Shown: positions 10,687 to 19,339, counted from the first letter of the stretch. The stretch: DNA of 23,950 nt from Balamuthia mandrillaris (GCA_031835245.1 JAVKOQ010000273.1:45001-68950), one strand, 5' to 3'. Notes: generated by a model from the letters alone, not told the origin. Numbers and translations: made by a program.

Positions 10687-13182
10687 TTACTTGCTCGCCT
10701 TTCGTTTCAGAATGTCAATTTCAGACAAGAGCAACTGAACAGTTTGGTCAGTCTGTTGCTTGTTGACAAGCGCATGCCTGTGTTGTGCGTCCAACAGCTT
10801 TATCTCTTTGATTAATTGTTCGCTGGAACAGCCCTGAAAAAAAAAAAAAAGAGTTAGCAACCTCTGCTCATCACCAGCAAGCCAGATGATGACAAGCCAG
10901 TAAATATACCTTGTATTTTTTGTCGAGCTCATCCTCCTCTTTATCTTTGGACTTTTTCTGAACGAGGGACCTGTTGCTGATTGCCGCCTCAGAGCCACCG
11001 GCACCCTGGCCCCATGTTTTTCTTCTATCTGCCTTGGAGGCATTCTTCTGTTCGGTCCTTCTTGCCGGTACTGGGGAACGTTGAGAGCCCGATTCCTGTT
11101 TCACAGCTGCAGGAATGGAGAGAATTTTTTTCATTTGGTCGAGAGAAAAGCAGCTTTGCTCCAAGCCCTTGATTGCTCTTTGTGCCTCATCAAGCTCTAT
11201 CTTCATTTCTGCCATCTTCCTTGCATTAACATTCGTCCTGCGGATGGTAGCTTTGAGTTCCCTCTCTGTTTCGTCTATTCTTTCCTTTAGGGCCTCGAGG
11301 GCTGCTTTATCCCCCCAATCTGCAATCTTATCACCACCCAGCCCCAGCGTCAAGTTCCTTTCCATCTCCAGTTCCTTCTTCAGTTGTTCGGCAAGTTTCT
11401 CAAATTCTGCCAACGACTGCTCGCCTGTTCCATCCTTCTTTGAGCTTGATTTTTCCTGCTGCCCTGCACCCTCAGAGCCCGATGACCCTCCTCTCCGCTC
11501 TTTAGGCTTGTAAATGCCAAGCTCAGTGAGCATCTGCCGCAATACTTGTTTCGGTGAGGCAACGCTCTTCACGAAAGGGTGCTATTGTTTCAAGTTACTC
11601 CCCAAGTAAGTAAGGTCATGAAAAAAAAAAAAGGATGCAAAAAAAATGAGACAAACCTCAAGCAGCTCCGTGGAAGATGGTCGTTTAGCAGGATCCTTAT
11701 CAAGACAATCCTCTATGAACTTGTTGAACTCCGGAGACCATTTGCTGGGCTCTTTCAGTCGCGGTGGTGGTCCACTCAATATCTTGGCCATTGCCTTTTC
11801 ACATTGGTTTGTGAGGAACGCTCATCAAAGAAATTAATAAGGCATTACCTTCATCAAACTTTCTTTCTGGTGTGGGGGTTCGCCTTCAGCCATTTCAATA
11901 GCAGTAACACCAAGTGACCATATATCTGCTTTTTCATTGTAGCTCTCTCCATCCAGAACTTCTGGACTCCTAACGTCACCTATCATCAGCAAAGAGCGAG
12001 CAAGCGAGAGGAGAGAGGAGAGAGCAGAGAGCAGAGAGCAGAGGGAATATTACATCCACAAAGGAGTTCCAACGGTTGTTTGGACGGTGGCATGATCTTT
12101 GACTTGAGCAGAAACACCAAAGTCGGCTGTTTCAAATAAAAGGAGTCAGGCACGATATTTAAACAAAAGAAACAAAGTCAAACGAACAAAAGACAAACCA
12201 AGTTTCGTTCGGCCTTGCTCATTTAAAAGTATGTTGGCGGCTACAATGGTGAAGAGTCAGTAAAAACAGACCTGGCTAAACAAAGTTATTATGGCATGAA
12301 ATACCTTTAATGTCGCGATGAATGATGTGCTTTGAATGAAGATATACAAGCCCTCTGAGACTCTCTGCCAAAATAGCAGCTATTTGCTCTTCTTTGAGGA
12401 CAGGAGGGCTCATTTTACCCATCAAATCATTCACAGCACCTCCGCCGCAAAAGTCCATCAATATCTGTGTCGTTAACAGGAAGCGCATGTAAATGAAGGA
12501 AAGCACCTTTCAGAACAAAAAGGAGAAAGGAGAAGGAAAAAAGAAGCATACCCAAAGGGTTTTGCCTTTAGGGCAACAGCCGTAGTATTGTACAATATGT
12601 TTGTGTTTGCACTGTTTCAAAATTTCAATCTCCTTTTCTACAGACTCTGCGGCGGGTCCCAAGTTGCTCATGCTTTTGATAGCCATTACCAGCCCTGATG
12701 CCTTGTGTTTGCCTTTATATACAGATCCGTACGCCCTATAGACACAAAGATGGTCTCGTCAAAACAAAAAAAAAAAGCAACAAGCGAGTAAAGAAGCTCT
12801 CACCACCCGTGGGAAAATGGAACGAAAAATAAATCAATAAACAAAAGAAGGGAAAACGACGAACCCTTGGCCTAGTTTGTCTCCTAACTCGAACTGTTCG
12901 GAAGGGTCGCCGCCCTCTCCGCCCCATTTATAACTTGTGTCTACGTGCACTTTATGTACAGCGGGGCCCGTTGGGGCTGAGATCTGAAACGTGTTCTTGG
13001 TGGAAAGTCGCCAGGTTCCACGTTTGCCTTGGTGGTGTTTGGAGGGGGGGAAGGGGATAATAGATTATTTGGTTGGGCCTGGGAAATATAGTCCATACCA
13101 GAAAGAAAACAAACGAACCAGGTTCTTGGTTGAGCCGCGCAGCATTCTCAAATTTTTGGGCCAAGCCTTTCACGCGTTCCAT
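10687..13182 (-). CDS. STE20-family (MST/GCK-like) protein kinase with CRIB-like motif and C-terminal coiled coil
   Basis: Serine/threonine kinase, 579 aa. The exons in coding order are 13099-13182, 12865-12983, 12552-12735, 12305-12464, 12199-12240, 12054-12126, 11849-11969, 11657-11794, 10910-11581 and 10687-10833. All splice phases agree. The motif [14 protein letters not shown] begins exon 2 (residues 29-42) and resembles the CRIB consensus for Cdc42/Rac binding, with one extra residue between P and H. The kinase domain spans about 58-312: [11 protein letters not shown], lysine K88, HRDIK (D180), DFG (D198) and GTPLWMSPEV, ending in HPFV (308-311). All catalytic residues are present. Residues about 340-460 are charged and predicted coiled coil. 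The last 48 residues ([11 protein letters not shown] onward) look like a SARAH-type dimerisation helix. Kinase-domain sequence suggests MST/Krs more than classic PAK. The donor of exon 1 has alternatives in the same phase, so residues 24-28 are uncertain. Confidence 0.88.
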
Positions 13183-13439
13183 CCTCGCAACCAACTCTTA
13201 TTCCTGGCCTGTTTGCTGGCGTTACGCCTGTGTTGGAAAGGGCAGGAAGGCGGCTGGCCACTGCTACTTGCTGGCGTTACCCCCACCGCTACCATGCTAA
13301 TTAATTGTGCTTTTTTTTCGGTGTGTGGGAGAAGAAGTTACCCTCAAACACACCATGCCTCTACAACGCTCTACAACGGAGGGCCCCTAATGCACCCACT
13401 CCCTCTACAACCTCAGCGCTGAGCAAGATCCAAAGAGGT
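13183..13439. promoter_or_regulatory. Intergenic region upstream of the STE20 kinase
   Basis: This stretch lies between the kinase start on the - strand and the degraded NTPase gene on the + strand, so it presumably contains the kinase promoter. An in-frame stop lies just upstream of the kinase ATG and supports that start. Positions 13352-13420 repeat the word CTCTACAAC several times (CTCTACAACG, GCTCTACAAC, CCTCTACAACC). The function of these words is unknown. Confidence 0.35.
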
Positions 13440-15605
13440 GGAGAGGGTCGCAAATCAACGTGAATCCTCTACAAAACGGATGTGATGTGTACGAGCAGCT
13501 TATCTCCGGGAGGTCTGGCCATCGTTCGTTGAATGGATGCGAAGATACAAGCGAAACTTCACTTGCTTAAAAGGAGCATCTTGCAGCTATTTTGTTGTTG
13601 GGCTCTGCAGAGGAAGAAAATCAAGATTACCAACAAAACAATGTGAAGATTCGATACAAGAAGAGGACAACGAGCTGTTCCGATGGGAAGTTAACCAAAC
13701 TTGGTCCTTCACATTGCCATTTGTTGACAGAGAGAAGGAAACAAGGGTGATTGCCAGCCTGCTTCTACACAACTTCGTAAATGTCGCTAAGGGAGCAAAA
13801 CCGTGCTTGGTGACTTGCAAATGTTTGGCTCAGGTAAGAAGCTCTCTTATCTTGCCGCACGACCAACAGAGCTAACTTGCCCCAAGGCAAAACCGCAATG
13901 GGGCGGCACCTGTGCGAGGCGTTCGCCAGAGAACTTGACGCGGACCCAGAGTTCAAAGCTGAGGTCATTCAATCTTATGGGGAGCCTGTTAAGATGCTGT
14001 GTCAGGCTCGTTACGTGCTGCTGGATTTTACCGACTTCGTACCGACTGAAGGCTTAGAAAAGAGCCTTTACTGGTTTATTTTCAAGACACTCTGGGCGGC
14101 ATTGTCTTTAGGGAGCCCTTGGGCAGCATACGAAGCCTTCAACAAGCTACCTTCGCTCGATCTTGACGTTCTTTTGCCTACTTGGAAGAGGAGAAAAAAC
14201 AGAGCGCCGAAATCTCCTCGCTCCCAGCCTTTTTTTTTTTACATTTTGATGAGGTTTGTCGTCCGTTTCTCTCGTCTCCCAGCTTTTCCAACAATCTTAA
14301 CCTTCGTGCCTCCAGATTGGGGCACTGGAGCTAAGCAGATTTGACCGAGCTATCCCTGAATGGACCTCCATAGACAGGAAAGATCCCGACGATTTGGCCT
14401 TCTCCCAGCTCTGTTGCAGCGGTACTACGATGTCTGGGTCCTGCTTGGGCCATTACTCAAGCGCGCCTTTGTGTTTGTCACTGGCAAACAGGCAGGCTTT
14501 TCGCTTATAGGCCAGGTCATGATTTCTACCCTAACGTCTCCTACTCCGATAACATCCATAGTGCTAGGAAGTCTTAGTGCAAAACACATTACTGAAATAG
14601 TTCTTCTTGCAAAATTGACAAACGGCGTCCCTTTGTTCCAGCATTTGCAAGCTCATGGTCTGACTGAGGAGCTCCTCGAACCCTTATCCATAGCTCTTGA
14701 AAAGCGGACAGCGGGCGTACCACGTTTGCTGCATGAGGTACCATCTCACCCTTGGTGCTGTCACTTTGCGATCGTTTAACTTTTTTTCTGGTTTTCTTGT
14801 CCCAGTGTTTGATGATCCTAGCAAGACTCATACCTGGCAACCAATTAAGCAGTGTGGAACGTATCGAATCGCTGCTGGATTCCCATGTGTGTTGGAAAAC
14901 TCCAACATAATAGCCCTTCTTCTCTTCCTGTCGACCTCTCCCTCATGCCTGTCGACCTGAGGAAACCTCTCGGTGTCCAACTTCTCCTTTCTTGAACTTC
15001 TCCTTTCTTGTTGTTTTCTCTCTCTGCCCTTTTATGCTGATATTCTCTGTTCTTCTTTTTTGGATAATTGTTCTAGCTTAAATACTGCCTCTCCTTGCTT
15101 CTTCTTCTTTTTCCTCTCGGGACAACTTACAACAAAACACAAGATACTTTACTATCACTTGTACTCTTCACTTTTAGTAAATTAAGTTCGGGTCTCGTAC
15201 TTACTTTGTCTCCGCCATCATTCCCGTTCTTATTTTACAACATGTGTATGAAACATTGAGTGCCGCACTGATGTTTTTCCGAGTCTGTCTTCTTCCAAGT
15301 ATGGCTGGTATGATGTCTATGTGTCCCTTCTTCTGTGGGACAAATTCAAAATGCCACCCGTTCCATTAAACTCAAACATCACCTTCAAGAACCAAAAACT
15401 CCCTTTGATGCATGTGTTGAATGCATTGAACGTCTATCTACATCACTCCAAGGGTAGCAAACAGTTGGTCACCTTTTCCTTTGCAGACTATGTTGTGCAA
15501 TACTTTGAGGAGCATACAACCCAATATGGAATGGACTACCAACTACCCTTAATCAAGCCACTACTTTCCTTTGTTTGGATAATGGTGCTCCTTTGGAGTT
15601 TTTGA
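13440..15605 (+). pseudogene. Broken Crinkler/RHS-like P-loop NTPase gene
   Basis: Coding-like segments on the + strand include LPFVDREKE, an ATPase Walker A motif (MFGSG then KTAMG) and VFVTGKQAG. The last resembles the sensor region of Crinkler-RHS NTPases, a P-loop family linked to AAA-like STAND ATPases and found in oomycete effectors, kinetoplastids and many protists. A 53-nt GT-AG intron (13834-13886) appears to split the Walker A motif. The gene looks non-functional: coding segments do not stay in one frame, with an estimated three to five breaks, and a solo LTR lies inside it. Coding-like sequence with a related feel continues beyond that LTR up to about 15605. Family assignment rests on motif pattern only. 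The start of the gene is not defined. It may be one of a larger multigene family, which I cannot check here. Confidence 0.55.
14890..15242 (+). mobile_element. Solo LTR (353 bp) inserted in the NTPase pseudogene
   Basis: It begins TGTTGG and ends ACAACA, so the ends are TG...CA. It is flanked by a 4-bp direct repeat TGTG (14886-14889 and 15243-15246), with CATGTG matching slightly further out. The first 18 bases form the palindromic head TGTTGG-N6-CCAACA that is shared with the LTR at 16859-17246. A TTAAATA box lies near 15080. No internal retroelement region is attached, so this is a solo LTR left by recombination between two LTRs. It looks complete as an LTR. Its well-preserved ends suggest moderate to young age. 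Confidence 0.72.
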
Positions 15606-15675
15606 TTAGGGCAATTGTGGTGCACTAAGTTATAAAGGCTTTTCTTTCTTTTGTTGCAATGTTTTTTTTTGACAC
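15606..15675. other. Spacer between pseudogene and repeat
   Basis: AT-rich sequence with a T9 run. I see no gene or motif in it. Confidence 0.4.
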
Positions 15676-15808
15676 TGTGATAAGGCTGGTAGGGGTACAG
15701 CCTAGGGACACCAACTCGGTGGGCATAGGGAAAAGACCTGCAATAGAATAAAAGAAAGAAATATATATATATACAAGGAGGTATTATAGGAAAGTGGTAT
15801 AACAACAC
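15676..15808. repeat. Unnamed interspersed repeat, copy 1
   Basis: It starts TGTGATAAGGC and contains GGGAAAAGACCT, then AATAGAAT.AAAGAAAGAAATATATATA, and ends near GGTATAACA. A second copy with the same order of blocks lies at 19177-19316, at about three quarters identity by eye. It has no coding potential. The class (SINE, LTR or LINE 3' end) is unresolved. Confidence 0.65.
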
Positions 15809-16116
15809 CATTTTTTTCTTTTCCCTATTTGGCACCTCTGCATGTGATTTCTTCAGGTGTTTATACTTTTTTAAAGAGCACAAACAAATTGTAGCACCAC
15901 TCAAGCTGGTCTCAGTAAGGTTCTGCATTTACCTTTTCTATTCCAACGGAAATGGAGTTGGTACTTCTTAATACAGAGGGTATGCATTTTCAACATAAGA
16001 AATTGAAATGATGAAGTACTGTATTGAATAAAAAGAACACAGGGCAACCTTTCTCTAGAAAGTATCCTTTTTATTCAATACAGTGTAGTAACCCTTAGAA
16101 CTAATACACCTGGTTT
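15809..16116. other. Noncoding stretch containing an 18-bp inverted repeat
   Basis: No gene is recognisable. The only clear structure is a perfect inverted repeat: 16018-16035 (ACTGTATTGAATAAAAAG) pairs with 16067-16084 across a 31-nt spacer. It could be a hairpin or the terminal inverted repeats of a tiny element. No target duplication is evident next to the arms. Confidence 0.6.
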
Positions 16117-16140
16117 GGTGTTGCTCTTTATTACTACTAT
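16117..16140 (+). mobile_element. Very short LINE 3'-end fragment (+ orientation)
   Basis: GGTGTTGCTCT followed by TTATTACTACTAT matches the last bases and tail of the LINE copy ending at 22177, minus a small internal block. It lies tail to tail with the larger - strand LINE copy that starts at about 16171. The bases just downstream resemble the 3' flank of the 22177 copy. Confidence 0.5.
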
Positions 16141-16170
16141 ATGACAGAAATTTGTGGTTTTGACTAAATT

Positions 16171-16711
16171 TAGTAATAGTAATAATATGAATTTTATTAG
16201 TTCAGAGAGCAACACCAATCTATACATAAAAAGTATGCATTGTACATATATAGTGTACTCTTACTTCTCCTATTCTCTCATCTTCAATGCCTTCCCAATT
16301 GATATTCAAGTTCACAAGTGAAAGGTGTTGAATGAGCTTTCAGACTAACTTTGTACCATCTAGCTATCCTTTTCTTTTCTCTTTCCTTATTTCTCTTTCC
16401 TTACTTTTGAATTACTTCCAATCTGATAAAATGCAAAAGAACCTCCTTGCTTCCAACTTGCTCTTGCTGCCCGTAATCTCCCTGACTCATTTACAACTTT
16501 GCTTACATTGTGTCATCTCTTGAGCTCTGTTGGATTTCTTTCCACTTGACAGGAGCTTGGTTGCCAGATTTCTGACTTGTTCTTCATTTCCATTGTTCAC
16601 ACTCCAGATTTTAAAGCAATCTTCCCAAAGTTATGGCCATCTTAACAGCAAGTGTTCTACTGTTTCTTCCTCAGCATTGCATGCAGGGCACTTACTGTCC
16701 TTGTCAGATTT
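16171..16711 (-). mobile_element. 5'-truncated LINE copy, 3' end plus zinc-finger coding end
   Basis: Read on the minus strand, it carries the end of a non-LTR reverse transcriptase polyprotein. The C..C....ET..H zinc-binding motif (CPACNAEEETVEH) comes first, followed by a Trp-containing tail with KLLSSGKK. The 3' untranslated region then ends in an (ATT/ACT)n microsatellite-like tail near 16171-16190. It matches the LINE copies at 21963-22177, 22757-22858 and 23521-23950. Compared with the 23521 copy it has a short deletion in the tail of the protein. The 5' end folds into an inverted repeat described separately. Confidence 0.8.
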
Positions 16712-16829
16712 ACTAAATTACATGAAATCTGACAAGGACAGTAAGTGCCCTGCATGCAATGCTGAGGAAGAAACAGTAGAACACTTGCTGTTAAGATGGC
16801 CATAACTTTGGGAAGATTGCTTTAAAATC
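16607..16829. repeat. Perfect 105-bp inverted repeat with 13-nt loop
   Basis: Arms 16607-16711 and 16725-16829 are exact reverse complements, and the loop is 16712-16724. Both arms carry the LINE zinc-finger coding segment, one on each strand. The + strand arm is readable as an open frame containing CPACNAEEETVEH. The perfect match contrasts with the divergence between the other LINE copies here. That points to a single event such as snap-back cDNA synthesis or twin-priming during insertion, or to later gene conversion. Confidence 0.93.
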
Positions 16830-16858
16830 AGTTTATTTACTGCTCTTCCATAATACCT

Positions 16859-17246
16859 TGTTAGAACCTGAGCATAGAACCAAGACAGGAATAAAGAGAA
16901 AAACAGGAGCCAAACGTATTTAATGAGAAGAAGAGAACAAGTGTGTTTCTAAGTGTGTGTTGTTGCTTTGTTCGTGCTTCTGTTCTTGGTTGTAGGAAAA
17001 GTATTTATAGTTGAGAAGGTAACCAAGGAAGGAAAGAGGCTCGGGGTTGGGGAGTGACTTCTTGGTTTCTTTGTTCTTAAGTTCTAGGCTCGGGAAAGTT
17101 CCAGGGAAGGCAGGAGAAAGATCTTCGGAATGGCTCAGTGTCGACATAAAAGATCGATGACAGCTGACGTGAGATTGTCGACAGAAAAGAGAAACGAACA
17201 AAGAAAGAAATGAAGAAAGAGTTGGTTATGTTGGCAGTTGCCAACA
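16859..17246 (-). mobile_element. Solo LTR (388 bp), minus orientation
   Basis: On the minus strand it begins TGTTGGCAACTGCCAACA and ends TTCTAACA. It is flanked by the 4-bp direct repeat ACCT (16855-16858 and 17247-17250). It has a CTATAAATA promoter-like box near 16999 and two GTCGAC words, also found in the LTR at 14890. No internal region is attached. It looks complete as an LTR and is probably of the same family or superfamily as the other two solo LTRs. Confidence 0.72.
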
Positions 17247-17287
17247 ACCTATCCCTGTCATAATTACATCATACAGGTAGTTCCATT

Positions 17288-17522
17288 TGTTGGTAAAATC
17301 ACCAACACTTATCTCAAGACTCCTCATGTTGGATCCATCCCGGACCCTCAGCTCTCCTTTCTTTTGTATCCCCCATCCTTCCTTTCTCCCTTTTCCCCTT
17401 TCTCTTGGTGTACTTTGAAGCAACGTCGGAGATTCACTCTCGTTGTCCTTCCTCTATTCTCTTGAATACACTCCTTGTCTCGTCACCAACTCTTTCCTTC
17501 CTAAGGTTGGATTCAACCAACA
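17288..17522 (+). mobile_element. Solo LTR (235 bp)
   Basis: It begins TGTTGGTAAAATCACCAACA and ends AACCAACA, so it has a palindromic head like the two other LTRs but with an 8-base centre. It is flanked by the 4-bp direct repeat CATT (17284-17287 and 17523-17526). The interior is pyrimidine-rich. It lies only 41 bp from the end of the neighbouring solo LTR. No internal region is attached. Confidence 0.62.
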
Positions 17523-18105
17523 CATTTTGTGAAAACCTGTTGATGCAAGAGTGCAGAAGGGAATGTTAGAGTTGTTTTAAAGGAGAAAAGGAAATAAAAG
17601 TCTACTACTATGTTGTAAATTACACAGCCAGGCTTTTTGCCAAACAATACAAATGAGGGATGCACAATCTGCTGTATTTGGAATGGTAAGTAGATGAGAA
17701 AGAGAGAGAGAGAGGGAGGGGGAAGAGAGAAAAAGAGGAACAGGTCCTGCTATGATAGGTGGAATTGGCCATAAAGGAACGTCTTAGACTGTACCCTTTC
17801 CAATACTCATTTATGAAAGCCTGCTTTGTAAGCTATGCAAAAAGAGGCAAAGATTCCTAAGTATTATGTCAAAGGGAACAAGCTAAACCAGTTTTTCAAT
17901 AAAGTGTTCAAGATGGCAATGGAAAAGTACAGTCACTTAAACACTACTACTGCCAAGATAGCTCCTCCTCAGGCCAACAAAAAGGAAAACAACAACAGAA
18001 GTGGTGCTGGGGAACAATCTAGCTTAGTAGTGGACTCACCAACTGTCTGATGACACCAATTGCACATCTGTAATCTATTAAGGATAAGCAATCTGCCACT
18101 CTATT
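17523..18105. other. Unassigned stretch with GA tract and a weak open frame
   Basis: A GA-rich simple repeat lies at about 17696-17735. A 71-codon open frame at 17835-18050 (+) contains KYYVKGNKLNQFFNKVFK and then a Gln/Asn/Lys-rich end. I recognise no family. It could be a remnant belonging with the P-loop fragment just downstream, or chance. Confidence 0.3.
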
Positions 18106-18351
18106 TTGACAAGCAGTGAGCTCTTCTCTATTCAGACCTTCTTTATTTTGATGGGGGCCATGCTTACTGGAATATTGCAGGGAAACAGGCATGGAAGGAT
18201 GATATTAGGCCCAAAGGAATATGGCAAAACAACATTCCTCGTGGCAATAGCTTGTGCACTCCACTATGCAACCACAGCAAACATTGCTGTCTTCTACATT
18301 GACCTCACTACTTTGAATTTGGTTGCTTTTCATATTCTTCCCAGCCCCTAG
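18106..18351 (+). pseudogene. P-loop NTPase fragment
   Basis: This 81-codon open frame contains a Walker A sequence GPKEYGKTTF (G at 18208), followed by a hydrophobic strand ending in Asp (IAVFYIDLTT) at about the right spacing for a second strand of a P-loop fold. No Walker B, sensor or C-terminal part is recognisable after it, and stops follow in all frames. It is probably a decayed NTPase copy, perhaps related to the NTPase pseudogene at 13440-15605, although the local sequences are not obviously alike. The first codons before G35 are not supported by any motif. Confidence 0.4.
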
Positions 18352-18984
18352 AGTTTATAAATACTACTGATGTTATTGAATCTCCTCCTGTTCCTCATTC
18401 ACGATGTCAGTTCCAATGCTCTTCTCCTTTTTCTGATTGATTTGGATTGGTCAGCTGTTGGGCAGACAGTAAGCAATTTGACATTATTGGAATGGCAATA
18501 TAGGAGGATGGTTATCCCTCCCTTGGAAGGGTATTGGTGAATGAGTGCAGGAGCTGCTATGGAAGAGGTGGTACAGGTTCTTTATTCAAGAAGAACATCA
18601 GAGAAAGGAAGGAGTGGTGAATGGAGTTGGAATTCTTCAAAGGCAAGGAATGAAAGGCCATGGTCAGGAAAACGCAAAAGTGATCAGCTATTGTTGAAGA
18701 TCTTTGTAGTAAGTAGAATAAAGGATTATAGGATAGTGCACTGAGATGATTTAGTAAAGAAAGGAGACTAGGAGCAACAATAAGAAGGGCAAGGAAGCCA
18801 TGATAGACAACAAAGTTAACATCAGGTAGTGAAAGGACATGCACAGTGACTGAAAGAAATAAAGAATGCCAGAGAGGAATTTGTGGAACTTGGGATGGAG
18901 TTTTTTAAGTTGTAAAGAGCCAATAAAAGGGATTCAGTAGGACTGCTGTCTGGCTGCAACTAGCTTAAGAAAAGGAGCTTTAAC
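18352..18984. other. Unassigned repeat-like sequence upstream of LINE RT fragment
   Basis: No domain is recognised. A 67-codon open frame at 18541-18744 is rich in Ser/Lys/Arg and ends at a stop. Given the reverse transcriptase fragment directly downstream on the same strand, this could be decayed LINE sequence upstream of the RT domain, but I see no motif that proves it. Confidence 0.3.
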
Positions 18985-19176
18985 CTTGTAAGGAAAAGGT
19001 TGAGGAAGGACAAAGTAGTTGGAGTAGACGACCTAAATGCTGATCAAGGCCATTGAGGAGTGGGTATCCTGTTGCATAAGGCAGGAAATCCCCAAAACAC
19101 AGCAAACTATAGAGGAATTACTTTTTTATGCAATGCAGCTAAGGTGTTTGAAGGAGCTACATTGGTGCAATTAAAT
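18985..19176 (+). mobile_element. LINE reverse-transcriptase fragment
   Basis: One frame reads LRKDKVVGVDDLN and then, after a stop, NTANYRGITFLCNAAKVFE. These are the conserved start of the non-LTR RT domain (lysine-rich GK..G.D block) and the YRGI.LL....K.FE block. The normal distance between the two blocks in LINEs is larger, so an internal deletion is likely, in addition to the stop. The fragment ends abruptly where the unnamed repeat begins at 19177. It may or may not be the same LINE family as the 3'-end copies. Confidence 0.72.
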
Positions 19177-19316
19177 GTGTGATAAGGCCGCTGAGGGAAC
19201 AACCCAATGGATACCAACTTGTTGTGTACAGGGAAAAGACCTTTAATAGAATGAAAGAAAGAAATATATATACAAGGAGAGATAGGAATAGGTATTATGG
19301 GAGAGCGGTATAACAG
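19177..19316. repeat. Unnamed interspersed repeat, copy 2
   Basis: It has the same block order as 15676-15808: TGTGATAAGGC, GGGAAAAGACCT, AATAGAATGAAAGAAAGAAATATATATA, GGTATTAT, GGTATAACA. It contains an extra GAGATAGGAATA block relative to copy 1. It sits exactly at the break point of the LINE reverse-transcriptase fragment, which suggests insertion there. Confidence 0.65.
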
Positions 19317-19339
19317 GTGATTGCCAGGATGGGTATAGA

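Noticed and set aside
16840-16860. A primer-binding-site-like sequence next to the minus-strand LTR, which would suggest a full-length element.
   Set aside because: The resemblance comes mostly from the target duplication and the LINE flank. No internal retroelement sequence follows.
17229-17522. An alternative, longer LTR starting at the TGTTGG at 17229.
   Set aside because: It has no target duplication. The same bases fit better as the head of the minus-strand LTR 16859-17246, while 17288-17522 has its own CATT duplication.
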